From an uncultured Akkermansia sp. (GTDB taxonomy: Bacteria > Verrucomicrobiota > Verrucomicrobiia > Verrucomicrobiales > Akkermansiaceae), in contig CANQAD010000008.1 of assembly GCA_947588735.1 (NCBI GenBank), positions 1 to 47,811 on the forward strand: a stretch of 47,811 bases of DNA, in the 5' to 3' direction. The position numbers and the translations under genes were made by a program. Each line of letters opens with the position of its first letter. Position 1 is the stretch's first letter. Shown here piece after piece: positions 6,314 to 15,909 of the stretch. Under the pieces are notes generated by a model. That model had not been told where the DNA came from, did no database searches, and worked only from the letters and a program-made list of their open reading frames with translations.

Positions 6314-8896
6314 ATGGCTCATTCTGCTACCAGCTGTAGCCCTGATGATGACCGGCGCCCGCGTCACGCTCAAAATTTGCGTCCGCAGGTGCCGGATCAC
6401 GAAATTTTGCGTCTCATTGGTCGAGGCGCCTACGGCGAGGTGTGGCTGGCACGCTCGGTAACGGGAGCCTATCGCGCCGTAAAAGTGGTGTGGCGCGAGG
6501 ATTATGATGACGAGAAAACCTACGTGCGGGAGTTCGAGGGAATTTTGCATTATGAACCGGTGGCGCGTGGCATCCCGGGCGTGGTGCATATTCTTCACGT
6601 AGGACAAAATGACGGATTGCATCCCTGCTACTACTATGTGATGGAACTTGCAGATGATGCCTACACAGGCATCCACATCGACCCTCAGGGCTATGTGCCG
6701 CGTACACTGCAAAGCGACATGAATCTTTATGGCCGCAGCCCCATGCCGCTGGACTACGTGCTGGAAGTAGGCAGTCAGTTGGCTCATGCCTTAGATGGCA
6801 TGCACAGTGAAGAGCTTTCGCACTGTGACATTAAACCATCCAACATTGTCTTTGTGCATGGACGGGCCAAGCTCGCGGACGCCGGCTCCGTAGCTCCGAA
6901 TTCCAATCGCAACTTTGCCGGTACTGAAGGCTACATTCCCCCCGATGGATCCGGTACTCCAAGGGCGGATGTGTATGCCTTGGCGAAAGTACTCTACGAA
7001 ATGGGAACCGGTAAAGATCGTCTCGAGTTCCCCGAGCTCCCGGCCAATGTGCCAGAAGGTGCCTCCCACCGCCGCTGGATCGAGTTCAACGAAATCATCT
7101 GCGCAGCGGCGGAACCTCAAGTGAGCAAAAACAGCATCGTTTCAGCACAGGCTCTCGCTGAACGCATTGATGAACTGCGCCAATATGCTCCGCGTCACCA
7201 CGCACTCATGAAACGACGCAAGCGCTGGGCCAGCCTCATCGGTACCGCAGCAGCCCTACTGGCTCTTGTTGTCGGGGGCATATATGTCTTTATCCCGCCG
7301 AACGTGTGGGAAAAGGTGCACGAGCTACGCGCTGAATTGCGCAACTTGGGACATACCCCAGCGAATGTCGGTGCCCAACTCTTTATCTCGACGGTGCCCG
7401 CTGGAGCCTCCATTTACACCGAAGACGGCGTCTATGTCGATGAGACTCCCTTCGGCCCTGTGGACGCAAGCCCGGGTAAGCACGTCTCCTATGTCTTACG
7501 CAAGGAAGGATACTCCGATCTGGCCGTTCACGGCGTAACACCCAAACAGGGAGTGCTTGCCTTGGGCGGGGACCTGCAGCCTTTCCGACCACCGCGTAAG
7601 CACATGGACTGGCAGGATGTCCTGGGCTCAACCTACCGCTACACAGACTCCGAACACCGCGCCGTGGAACCCGTGTCAGTCGCTCAGTTTGAAACTTTCC
7701 TGCGGCGCACATCCTCATTGGGTCCCGTTCGCTACGAAAAAGGCGACAATGATCCCTATGTACGCACCACACGTGACGGCATCAACGCCTACACTCTCTG
7801 GCTTGCCCGCATGTGCGAAGCTCAGGGTTCCCTGGGGCGCGACCATACTCTCGTTGCAATTCCCGAGCCAGATTCAGAAGCAAAGGACGGCATCAGCTCC
7901 TTCCGTATCGTTGCAAGACCAGTGCAAAAAACGCCTATCTCATTGAATACTACTCCACCAGGCGCCACGGTATGGCTGAACGGACACCCGCTTGGTATCA
8001 CTCCCTTGCAGGGTGTGCGTGTTCCTGTTGCCCCATATTTTTTGGAAATCAAAATGCCCGGTTTTGCCACGGAACGCTTTAGTGGAATTTCACCCAAAGG
8101 ATTAGTTGTCAATGTATCACTAAAGCTCAACAACTCGGTTGCTTTCGGCGCCGAATGGGTGAACAGCTTGGGCTTGCGTTTCCGTCCCCTCTCGCCCACG
8201 CTGATGGCCGGAGTGACTGAAGTGCGCGTATCCGACTACCGAGCCTTTGTTGCAACGACCGGAGCAGATGTGCCCCCACCCACCGACTTTGTACAAGGTC
8301 CAGACCACCCGGCTATCGGGATCTCCCGCACGGATGCAGAGCGCTTTGCTCGATGGCTCACCACACAGGAACGTGAAAATGGGCTCATCGAACCTACCGA
8401 TGAATACCGACTCCCGACAGACGAGGAATGGAGCGCCATGATGGGGGTGAAGGGAGAACATGGAGCCACTCCCTACGAACGAGCTTGCAGTCGATATAGC
8501 AACACTCAACACGATTTTGCCTGGGGGCTGCAGTGGCCTCCGCCACGTGGTACCGGCAACTTTGCAGATTCAGCCGCACTCCCATATGTTTCGCCGCAAT
8601 ACGTCATTGAGCATTACTCAGATAACTTTGCTTTCACGGCACCCGTGGCCTCGTTCGCTCCGAACGTTCTCGGTTTCTATGATATGACAGGTAATGTACA
8701 AGAGTGGGTAAGCGATGAATATGGCGGCCCGCCAGGCTTCGCGTTCCGGCACTATGCCGTTACCCGAGGAGGGGATTACACGTCCTTCCGCCCCTCCCAA
8801 CTTTCCACCGGTATTCGTACGCCACGCCCGGCAGACGCCCACAACCCTACCGTCGGGTTCCGCCTCATGTTGGAACGCAACAACAAGCGTCTCTAA
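6314..8896 (+). CDS. Membrane Ser/Thr protein kinase with PEGA and formylglycine-enzyme-like domains
   Basis: This is an 860-residue fusion. Residues about 29-295 are a eukaryotic-type kinase: glycine loop IGRGAYGEVW (35-44), Lys57, and catalytic HCDIKPSN (170-177). The usual DFG is DAG (189-191) and the APE motif reads IPP, so activity may be altered. A membrane helix spans about 304-326. Then come a PEGA domain (355-405; VPAGASIYTEDG), a shortened FGE-like segment (about 434-537), a second PEGA domain (541-605; TPPGATVWLNG) and a full C-terminal FGE/SUMF1-type domain (about 610-856; RLPTDEEW, GNVQEWVSDEY, TVGFRLM). The kinase should face the cytoplasm and the rest the periplasm. No cysteine pair of a classical formylglycine enzyme is evident, so the FGE fold may be a binding module. 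It has its own promoter and converges on the lipoprotein gene. Confidence 0.85.
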   Translation: MAHSATSCSPDDDRRPRHAQNLRPQVPDHEILRLIGRGAYGEVWLARSVTGAYRAVKVVWREDYDDEKTYVREFEGILHYEPVARGIPGVVHILHVGQNDGLHPCYYYVMELADDAYTGIHIDPQGYVPRTLQSDMNLYGRSPMPLDYVLEVGSQLAHALDGMHSEELSHCDIKPSNIVFVHGRAKLADAGSVAPNSNRNFAGTEGYIPPDGSGTPRADVYALAKVLYEMGTGKDRLEFPELPANVPEGASHRRWIEFNEIICAAAEPQVSKNSIVSAQALAERIDELRQYAPRHHALMKRRKRWASLIGTAAALLALVVGGIYVFIPPNVWEKVHELRAELRNLGHTPANVGAQLFISTVPAGASIYTEDGVYVDETPFGPVDASPGKHVSYVLRKEGYSDLAVHGVTPKQGVLALGGDLQPFRPPRKHMDWQDVLGSTYRYTDSEHRAVEPVSVAQFETFLRRTSSLGPVRYEKGDNDPYVRTTRDGINAYTLWLARMCEAQGSLGRDHTLVAIPEPDSEAKDGISSFRIVARPVQKTPISLNTTPPGATVWLNGHPLGITPLQGVRVPVAPYFLEIKMPGFATERFSGISPKGLVVNVSLKLNNSVAFGAEWVNSLGLRFRPLSPTLMAGVTEVRVSDYRAFVATTGADVPPPTDFVQGPDHPAIGISRTDAERFARWLTTQERENGLIEPTDEYRLPTDEEWSAMMGVKGEHGATPYERACSRYSNTQHDFAWGLQWPPPRGTGNFADSAALPYVSPQYVIEHYSDNFAFTAPVASFAPNVLGFYDMTGNVQEWVSDEYGGPPGFAFRHYAVTRGGDYTSFRPSQLSTGIRTPRPADAHNPTVGFRLMLERNNKRL

Positions 8897-8911
8897 CGCA
8901 CTTATCTGCCC

Positions 8912-9652
8912 TCAATAATTCGTCAACTTACCAGGGTGAGTTTTGCGACCCCGCTCAATGTGGTCAAACATGCGCAAAGTCTGCGGAGCCGTCATAGATT
9001 CCGGCGCATAAAAAACCGTGTATTTACCATTGGGTTTGCGCACGTAGTACCAATGTTCTACCGGCCAGCCGTGCTCCTCCGGGTAAATGATGGCCAATTC
9101 CTGAGTCACTTCCGGCAGATCGGCCCAATCCTTCTGATCAAGCTCAGGCCCATAGTTCACCTTCAGGCGCCCATTCCACATCCATGCGTCCAACACCCAC
9201 ACTCTCGGCCACGAGCCATTTGCCGCCGCCACATACACGCAGTTATGTTCCGAGCGACTCCCCTTGTCGCGTACACAGCAACCGATGCGGAAATAACGTA
9301 GATGCCGACGCCTCAGCTCTCGATACATATCATGCTGGTAATGCCAACACAGTCCGCGATCCTGCACTCGCATATTGATCAGCCAGTTGCCAGCCCAGCC
9401 GGGAAAGTGAGAATTATTCACCCGCGAAATTCCCGCCGCCGCCTTATATGCCGTGTCTGCCAGCCATGCAGCCTCCTGTTGAGCTGCCTTTTCGCCACGC
9501 TGCCAATCCGGTAGCAAATGCAGAAAGTGATCGCACAACTTTAAGCGGCGACTCATCACCAGCTTTGTGGTTGGATACGTTGCCGGAGGCGGGTAGCATC
9601 CCGCCACCAAGAGGCCGAGCATAAACAAGAGAACTTTGCGGCATGCTGCCAT
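8912..9652 (-). CDS. Lipoprotein with a transglutaminase-like Cys-His-Asp pattern
   Basis: This 246-residue protein has a clear lipoprotein signal: MAACRKVLLFMLGLLVAGC, with lipobox LVAGC and modification at Cys19. Beyond it, Cys102 in GLCWHY, His136 in SEHNCVYV and Asp155 in WVLDAW occur in the order and approximate spacing of a transglutaminase/papain-fold triad, with the His strand and the W..LD strand in the expected context. That fold assignment is inference from pattern. It may be a protease, cross-linker or inactive binding protein at the outer membrane. The start lies 6 bases after a good -10, so the message should be leaderless. It ends 15 bp from the convergent kinase gene. Confidence 0.65.
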   Translation of the reverse strand: MAACRKVLLFMLGLLVAGCYPPPATYPTTKLVMSRRLKLCDHFLHLLPDWQRGEKAAQQEAAWLADTAYKAAAGISRVNNSHFPGWAGNWLINMRVQDRGLCWHYQHDMYRELRRRHLRYFRIGCCVRDKGSRSEHNCVYVAAANGSWPRVWVLDAWMWNGRLKVNYGPELDQKDWADLPEVTQELAIIYPEEHGWPVEHWYYVRKPNGKYTVFYAPESMTAPQTLRMFDHIERGRKTHPGKLTNY

Positions 9653-9658
9653 GCGCGC

Positions 9659-9687
9659 ATTCTACCACGGGTTCTCGACTTCTGCAA
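9659..9687 (-). promoter_or_regulatory. Promoter of the lipoprotein gene
   Basis: Minus strand -35 TTGCAG (9682-9687), 17-bp spacer, -10 TAGAAT (9659-9664). The ATG begins 6 bases after the -10, at about the expected transcription start. Confidence 0.75.
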
Positions 9688-9717
9688 GCACCCTTCCCAC
9701 TATTGAAACGCAAACGC

Positions 9718-10087
9718 CACACGTGTCCCGAGAAAAAGCACCCCCGACAGGTCGTTAACGGCACATTATGAAGCATAAGCCCTTGGTTATTTACGATTGA
9801 CGATTTACGATTGACGATTTGCAAAAGCTAGCGAGCCGGAGGCTCGGGAAATGCGGAGCGGTAGCGACGGGGGAGGGCGGAACCGCGCGCAAGACTAATG
9901 AGAAAGCTGAGTGGGGGAGCGAAGTTGAAACACAAGGGGATTTTCGAGTTACGATTTTTGATTTTCGATTTGGGAAATTTGCACGCTGGCGCTCGGGGAG
10001 GCGAAGCGCGCTGCCATTTTCGTCCGAAGAAAACGCATGGGAAATGGATTGAATGAGCCCAGAGAAGATTTTATTGGGACACGTGTG
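9718..10087 (-). repeat. CACGTG-ended intergenic element, copy D
   Basis: Full reverse-orientation copy of about 370 bp, from CACACGTGTCCCG to ATTGGGACACGTGTG. It closely matches copy C read on the opposite strand, including the gagccggaggctc hairpin and the TTACGATTGACGATTT units. It lies between the divergent lipoprotein and nifJ genes. Confidence 0.85.
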
Positions 10088-10088
10088 C

Positions 10089-10328
10089 GCAAACGCATGA
10101 GAAAATGAATTTGCTATTTGCGATTTTTGATTAACGAATTGTGATTTTTTTGATGTTGTGCGTATTGCGCAGTTCCCCATGGATGACAGATCTGTCCAGG
10201 AATGGGAAAGGAACAACCTGATTCACATGGCAGAGCGTACTGCCATTGCGGGTTTCGCGTCTGAAAACAGGCGAGACCTGTCGGCTGAAGAAGTTCTCTT
10301 CTTTTCGAATTTATTCTAATGCGCTTGC
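10089..10328 (+). repeat. GGCAACCGCAT-family element, diverged copy
   Basis: Starts GCAAACGCAT and ends ATGCGCTTGC, an inverted pair. It shares the 'ttgatgttgtgcgtattgcgcag' end region with the copies at 15910 and 37293 but the middle has diverged. It is immediately next to copy D of the other family. Sequence between 10329 and 10445 shows nothing I recognise. Confidence 0.55.
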
Positions 10329-10445
10329 CCCGTCGGCTATCACATCATCAACAAATCACAGGTGAATTAAATTGCAAATGGAAAAGGGATCTTCCCGTCC
10401 ACCTGCCCGGCCTGTCATTTTTTCCATGCAACCTGCCTTTTTGGA

Positions 10446-10474
10446 TTGATTTTGACTCCCGGCAGGTGTAAAGT
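10446..10474 (+). promoter_or_regulatory. Probable nifJ promoter
   Basis: -35 TTGATT (10446-10451), 17-bp spacer, -10 TAAAGT (10469-10474). It is weaker than the other promoters in this window. It would give a leader of about 60 bases. Confidence 0.4.
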
Positions 10475-10542
10475 TGGGGCGTTACAAAGATCAGCGGCAG
10501 TCGGCTCATACCGACTGTCCTGTAGCACCAACATCTCAAACC

Positions 10543-13500
10543 ATGAGCACTACATACAGCACTATCGATGCCAACGAAGCCGTGGCATCCGTTGCCTACC
10601 GTTGTTCGGAGGTAGCAGCTATCTACCCCATCACCCCCTCCTCTCCCATGGGAGAATCTGCGGAAACGTGGACGGCCATGGATCGCAAAAATCTGTGGGG
10701 CACGGTTCCTAGTATTGTGGAAATGGAAAGCGAAGCCGGCGCGGCAGGCGCTGTACATGGCGCACTGCAAACCGGCTCATTGGCCACCACGTTCACAGCA
10801 TCTCAAGGGCTGCTGCTCATGATTCCCAACATGTTCAAGATTGCTGGTGAGCTCACGCCATGCGTGTTCCACATCGCGGCGCGCGCTCTGGCGGCGCAGG
10901 GACTCTCTATCTTTGGCGACCACGGAGATGTGATGGCTTGCCGTGCCACCGGCTTTGCCATGCTCTGCGGGGCCAACACACAGGAGGCTCCCGATATGGC
11001 AGCCATCGCTCATGCAGCCACACTCGAAAGCCGCGTGCCCTTCATCAACTTTTTTGATGGCTTCCGCACCTCGCACGAGGTTGGAAAGATCGCCGATATC
11101 TCCGATGATACTCTGCGCGCCATGATCGACCAGGAGTTCGTGGACGCTTTTCATGCCCGCGCTCTTACTCCGGATGCCCCCGTGGTGCGCGGTACCGCGC
11201 AGAACCCGGATGTTTACTTCCAAGGCCGTGAGACGGTCAACAAGTTCTACAATGCCGTACCGGCCATCGTCAAGAAAGCCATGAAGAAGTTTGGCGAGCT
11301 CACCGGTCGCCACTACGACCTGGTGGAATATGTGGGGTCCCCCACCGCCACACGCGTCATCGTCATCATGGGCTCTGGCGCCGAGGCTTGCTGGGAGACT
11401 GTGCAGGCGCTCAAAGAAGACGTTGGCGTACTCAAGGTACGCCTGTATCGTCCATTCCCGGCAGCGGATTTCATCGCAGCATTGCCCAAGAGTGTGAAGA
11501 AGATCGCCGTGCTGGACCGCACGAAGGAACCCGGCAGCCAGGGTGAACCTCTGCTGCAGGATGTCGTGCAAGCGCTGGCGGATGCATCGGTGCGCGGGGC
11601 TCTGCCCTTCGCCATGCCAAAGGTAGTGGGTGGTCGATATGGCCTCGGCTCCAAGGAGTTCACCCCGGCCATGGCTAAGGGGGTGTACGATGAACTTGCC
11701 AAGGATGAACCTATGACAGGCTTCGCTGTAGGTGTGGAGGACGATGTGACTGGTAAGTCCATCCCCTACGATCCTTCTTTCTCCACCGAATCTGACACGG
11801 TGACGCGCTGTATGTTCTACGGGCTTGGCTCCGATGGCACCGTAGGCGCTAACAAGGATGCCATCAAAATTATCGGCAAGCACACGGATCTGTACGTGCA
11901 GGGCTACTTCGTGTACGATTCCAAGAAGAGCGGTTCTTCAACGGTGTCGCACCTGCGCTTCGGCACTACGCCCATCCATAGCACTTATCTGATCACCAGC
12001 GCGAACTTCATCGCTCTGCATCAACCCAGCTTGCTGAATACTTTTGATTTCCTCAAGAACGCTGCTCCTGGCGCTACTTTCCTCATGAATACCGCCGTGG
12101 AGCCTGCCAAAGTCTGGGATTCCCTTCCCGCCCGTATGCAAAAACAGATTCTTGACAAAAACATCACCATGTACTGCATTGATGCCTTCAAGGTGGCTAA
12201 AGCTACCGGCATGGGCGGGCGCATCAACATGATCATGCAGACCTGCTTCTTCAAGCTCTCCGGCGTCATCCCGGCAGATGAGGCTATCGGCTACATCAAG
12301 GAGGCCATCAAGAAGACATACGGTAAGAAAGGCGAAGAAGTTGTCGCAAAGAACATAGCTGCTGTGGATGCTACCTTAGAGAACCTGTATGAAGTGCCGC
12401 TTGGCTCCACCATCACTGGCCATGAAATCCCAGCCCCGCTGCAGGGCAATCCGCCCGACTTTGTGCGCGACGTTCTCGGCAAAATTGTGACCGGCAATGG
12501 CGATACGGTGAAGGTTTCTGAAATGCCCTGCGATGGTACGTTCCCCTCCGGAACTACACAGTACGAGAAGCGCGACTTGGCCTTGGAAATTCCCGTGTGG
12601 AATCCCGAGACATGTATTCAATGCGGTAAATGCACGATGGTGTGCCCGCACGCTTGTATCCGTGCTCAAATCACCGACCCGGCCAACCTCGAGGGAGCCC
12701 CCGCAAGCTTCAAGTCGGCTGATGCCAAGAAGATGCACAAAGATTGGCAAGGCAAAAAGTTCATCATCCAAGTGTCGGCCTCGGACTGCACGGGCTGCAC
12801 GCTTTGCACACATGTGTGCCCCACCGGTTCCGTGGTGATGACGCCGGCGACCACCGCCCTTAAACCGGAGGCGGAAAATTGGAAGTTCTTCAATGCTCTG
12901 CCGGATCCGGATCGCACCATCGTAGGGCGTGATAAAGTAAAGGACGCCCAGTTCCTGCGTCCGCTCTTCGAATTCTCCGGCGCTTGCGCCGGCTGCGGCG
13001 AAACTCCGTACATCAAGATGCTCTCCCAGCTCTTCGGCAACCGCTTGGTAGTCGCCAACGCCACCGGCTGCTCCTCCATCTACGGCGGCAACCTGCCCAC
13101 CACCCCTTGGAGCCATGATTCCGAGGGGCGCGGTCCTGCCTGGTGCAACAGCCTCTTTGAGGATAATGCCCAGTTTGGCCTCGGCTTCCGCGTATCGCTG
13201 GACAAGAAGCAACAATACGCCTTGGAGCTGCTGCACGCCGCCGCTCCCAAAATTGGAGAGGCCACCGTGCAAACTCTGTTGGATAATCCGCAGAGAACTG
13301 AGGCGGACATAGCCAAAGCTCGCGCTGCCGTAGAGCAAATTAAGTCTGCTTGCGGTGCGGATCCCGACTTGGCCGCCCTCAAAGCTCAGGCAAATTACCT
13401 CGTGCGCAAATCCGTCTGGATTATCGGTGGCGACGGCTGGGCTTACGACATTGGTTACGGCGGTTTGGATCACATCCTCGCCTCCGGCCGCAATGTGAAG

Positions 13501-14079
13501 GTGCTCGTGCTGGATACTGAGGTGTACTCCAACACTGGCGGTCAATGCTCGAAATCCACTCCGCGCGCTGCTGTAGCCAAATTTGCCACACGCGGCAAAG
13601 ACCAGGTGAAGAAGGATATCGGATATATGGCCATGACCTACGGCAACATCTATGTCGCCTCAGTCGCCATGGGCGCCAATGATGAGCACACCCTCAAAAC
13701 CTTGTTGGAGGCTGAGGAGTACGATGGGCCCGCACTCATCATCGCCTATAGCCACTGCATCAACCACGGCATCAATATGGCCCAGGGGATCGACCACCAG
13801 AAGGACGCCGTAGATTGTGGACGCTGGCTGCTCTACAACTTCAATCCCGACCGCATCAAGGAGGGCAAGAATCCGCTCATTCTCAAGAGCAAAGCGCCCA
13901 AGAAAGATGTGCGCGAGTCCCTGCTTGGTGAAAATCGTTTTCGCCTGCTGGCCAAGAACAACAAGGCTCACTTTGACCAGTTGCTGGCCATGGAGGAAAA
14001 CGATATTAAACGCCGCTGGCGCCTCTACCAGTCCCTGGCCGCTATCGACTACTCCGAGTCGGCTGCCCCGCAGGAGTAA
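10543..14079 (+). CDS. nifJ: Pyruvate:ferredoxin (flavodoxin) oxidoreductase
   Basis: This single-chain, 1,178-residue enzyme of anaerobes converts pyruvate and CoA to acetyl-CoA and CO2, passing electrons to ferredoxin or flavodoxin. It has the normal full length. The N-terminal pyrimidine-binding domain starts with YPITPSSPMGE. Two ferredoxin-type clusters are visible in the middle: CIQCGKCTMVCP and CTGCTLCTHVCP. The C-terminal TPP domain has CAGCGETPY, NATGCSSIYGG, GGDGWAYDIGYGG and NTGGQCSKSTP. The ATG chosen (MSTTYSTIDANEAVASV) gives the standard N terminus; an upstream TTG is open but lies on the promoter's -10. It is followed by a strong terminator and is probably monocistronic. Confidence 0.95.
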   Translation: MSTTYSTIDANEAVASVAYRCSEVAAIYPITPSSPMGESAETWTAMDRKNLWGTVPSIVEMESEAGAAGAVHGALQTGSLATTFTASQGLLLMIPNMFKIAGELTPCVFHIAARALAAQGLSIFGDHGDVMACRATGFAMLCGANTQEAPDMAAIAHAATLESRVPFINFFDGFRTSHEVGKIADISDDTLRAMIDQEFVDAFHARALTPDAPVVRGTAQNPDVYFQGRETVNKFYNAVPAIVKKAMKKFGELTGRHYDLVEYVGSPTATRVIVIMGSGAEACWETVQALKEDVGVLKVRLYRPFPAADFIAALPKSVKKIAVLDRTKEPGSQGEPLLQDVVQALADASVRGALPFAMPKVVGGRYGLGSKEFTPAMAKGVYDELAKDEPMTGFAVGVEDDVTGKSIPYDPSFSTESDTVTRCMFYGLGSDGTVGANKDAIKIIGKHTDLYVQGYFVYDSKKSGSSTVSHLRFGTTPIHSTYLITSANFIALHQPSLLNTFDFLKNAAPGATFLMNTAVEPAKVWDSLPARMQKQILDKNITMYCIDAFKVAKATGMGGRINMIMQTCFFKLSGVIPADEAIGYIKEAIKKTYGKKGEEVVAKNIAAVDATLENLYEVPLGSTITGHEIPAPLQGNPPDFVRDVLGKIVTGNGDTVKVSEMPCDGTFPSGTTQYEKRDLALEIPVWNPETCIQCGKCTMVCPHACIRAQITDPANLEGAPASFKSADAKKMHKDWQGKKFIIQVSASDCTGCTLCTHVCPTGSVVMTPATTALKPEAENWKFFNALPDPDRTIVGRDKVKDAQFLRPLFEFSGACAGCGETPYIKMLSQLFGNRLVVANATGCSSIYGGNLPTTPWSHDSEGRGPAWCNSLFEDNAQFGLGFRVSLDKKQQYALELLHAAAPKIGEATVQTLLDNPQRTEADIAKARAAVEQIKSACGADPDLAALKAQANYLVRKSVWIIGGDGWAYDIGYGGLDHILASGRNVKVLVLDTEVYSNTGGQCSKSTPRAAVAKFATRGKDQVKKDIGYMAMTYGNIYVASVAMGANDEHTLKTLLEAEEYDGPALIIAYSHCINHGINMAQGIDHQKDAVDCGRWLLYNFNPDRIKEGKNPLILKSKAPKKDVRESLLGENRFRLLAKNNKAHFDQLLAMEENDIKRRWRLYQSLAAIDYSESAAPQE

Positions 14080-14102
14080 GGGAGATGTGTCCACCCTCTA
14101 CC

Positions 14103-14137
14103 ACACGGGAGGAGCGGTTGTTCCTCCCGTGTTTTTT
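14103..14137 (+). terminator. Rho-independent terminator after nifJ
   Basis: Perfect 11-bp stem (ACACGGGAGGA at 14103-14113, TCCTCCCGTGT at 14122-14132), 8-base loop and six T. The cca start codon is only 3 bases beyond the T run, so cca would be expressed mainly from read-through or from a promoter inside nifJ. Confidence 0.9.
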
Positions 14138-14140
14138 ACA

Positions 14141-15394
14141 ATGCCCGTTATCCCCATCCCCAACTACGCTGCCGAAGTCATCCATGCGCTCGAACACATG
14201 GGCTTCTCCGCCTATGTAGTGGGCGGGTGCGTACGAGACAGCTTGTTGAATCAAAAACCGGCAGATTGGGACGTATGCACAGATGCCACGCCGGAGGAAA
14301 TGCTGCTGGTTTTTCGTAAGTGGACCGTGTTTAAGACGGGTCTTAAGCACGGCACCATCACGGTGCGCTCCCATGGACGCAATGTGGAAGTCACCACATT
14401 TCGATCCGATGGAGCGTACTCTGACAATCGTCACCCGGATGCCGTTCATTTCGTCTCGCGCATTCAAGATGATCTATCTCGCCGGGACTTTACCATCAAT
14501 GCCATGGCCTACAACGATCGCGAAGGCCTGGTAGACGCTTTCGGCGGACGGCAGGATCTGGACAACCACATCCTGCGCTGCGTGGGGGAGCCAGATGTAC
14601 GCTTCCGCGAGGATGCTCTCCGTATTTTGCGAGCTTTGCGTTTCGCCGCTCGTTTCAAGTTCGGTATTGAGACGGAGACGGCCTACTCCATCCGTCACAA
14701 TCGTCTTTTGCTTGAAAACATCAGCGCCGAGCGCATTTTTAAGGAATTGCAAGGCATCCTGACAGCCTCAGGCGCGGGAGACATGCTCACTGCTTTTCCG
14801 GAGGTTTTTACTGTCATTTTGCCAGAGCTTACCGGGCTGGCTGGAAGTCAAAATGCTCGGGGGATTGATCGCTGGGTTTACACTGTGCGAGCCGTGCAGG
14901 CCGCGCCAGTCGAGAGCTTTCCCAATCGCCTGGCCATGCTCATGCTCTTGCTGGAGCCTGCTGCCGTGCGTTCTGCCCTGACCCGTCTGAAGAGCGACAA
15001 CGCCACAGCGCGCTTTGTGATTACCCTGCTGGAGCATCTTTCCCTTCCCCTGCCTGCCTCGCGGCCGGAAATGCGGCGTCTTATCGGTTCCGCCTCGCGA
15101 GAAATGGTGCAGCATATTATCAACGCGCACGGCATGATAGATCTTCTCGACCATCGCTCCCCTTCGGCAACCCGCTCCGCCTCCATGCTGCTTACCGAAG
15201 TGCTGGAATCCCCCCCTGCTTACAAGGTGCGAGACCTTGCCATCGGCGGCAGTGACCTCATGGAGCGCGGTTCTGCCCAAGGCCCCCGTGTTGGACAAAT
15301 CTTGGAACAACTTCTGCGTGAAGTACAAGACGAAACACTACCCAACACACGCACTGCCTTGCTCGCCCGGGCGTCCGATCTTACGCATCCCTGA
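14141..15394 (+). CDS. cca: CCA-adding tRNA nucleotidyltransferase
   Basis: This 417-residue protein adds or repairs the 3' CCA of tRNAs. The one tRNA in this window (Leu) lacks an encoded CCA, which fits. Class II polymerase motifs are clear: GGCVRDSLL near residue 28, catalytic DWD (Asp42 and Asp44), RRDFTINAMAYN, then the RNA-binding REDALRILRALRFAARF segment. No C-terminal HD phosphohydrolase motif is evident. The ATG is placed directly after the nifJ terminator; the frame is open further upstream into nifJ but only by chance. Poly(A) polymerase is the alternative within the same superfamily; the short length and motif set favour CCA addition. Confidence 0.88.
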   Translation: MPVIPIPNYAAEVIHALEHMGFSAYVVGGCVRDSLLNQKPADWDVCTDATPEEMLLVFRKWTVFKTGLKHGTITVRSHGRNVEVTTFRSDGAYSDNRHPDAVHFVSRIQDDLSRRDFTINAMAYNDREGLVDAFGGRQDLDNHILRCVGEPDVRFREDALRILRALRFAARFKFGIETETAYSIRHNRLLLENISAERIFKELQGILTASGAGDMLTAFPEVFTVILPELTGLAGSQNARGIDRWVYTVRAVQAAPVESFPNRLAMLMLLLEPAAVRSALTRLKSDNATARFVITLLEHLSLPLPASRPEMRRLIGSASREMVQHIINAHGMIDLLDHRSPSATRSASMLLTEVLESPPAYKVRDLAIGGSDLMERGSAQGPRVGQILEQLLREVQDETLPNTRTALLARASDLTHP

Positions 15395-15396
15395 AC

Positions 15397-15888
15397 CACA
15401 CGTGTCCCATGAAATATTCTCCGGGATCATTGAACCCCATTTCGCATGCGTTTTTCTACGGACGAAAGAAGGAAGCCAGCGAGACAGCAAACCATGGACG
15501 TTTCAGCAAAGCGGTCGACGGCCCCGGGTAGGGCGCACGCGAAGCGGGCGGTATAACCGATTGGACAACGCGTGAGCGTTGCCCGCAGGGCGAGCAGGCA
15601 ATGGGGGTTCCTGCGAGTCAAGGCAGTCAACACGCCATGGCATCACTCTGGATGCTTTCCCTTGATCATCGCATCTCGCCTTCGAAAATTCCACTAAGCT
15701 TTCTAACCAATCTGCGCTTGGTGCCGCCCTTTCCCGTCGCCCACGCTCCGCATTTCCCGAGCCTCCGTCTCGCTATCTTTCCAAATCGTCATTCGTCATT
15801 CGAAAATCGTAAATTACCAATGGGTTATACTTCATGATGCGGCGATAACCACCCACTGGGATTGCTTTTTCTTGGGACAGACGTGTCC
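15397..15888 (+). repeat. CACGTG-ended intergenic element, copy E (long form)
   Basis: Forward copy of about 490 bp beginning 2 bp after the cca stop. It opens CACACGTGTCCCATGAAAT and ends TTTTTCTTGGGACAGACGTG. It includes the extra module (about 15468-15690) that copy A carries in the opposite orientation. Confidence 0.8.
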
Positions 15889-15909
15889 CCGAACGTTACG
15901 CACAGACAG

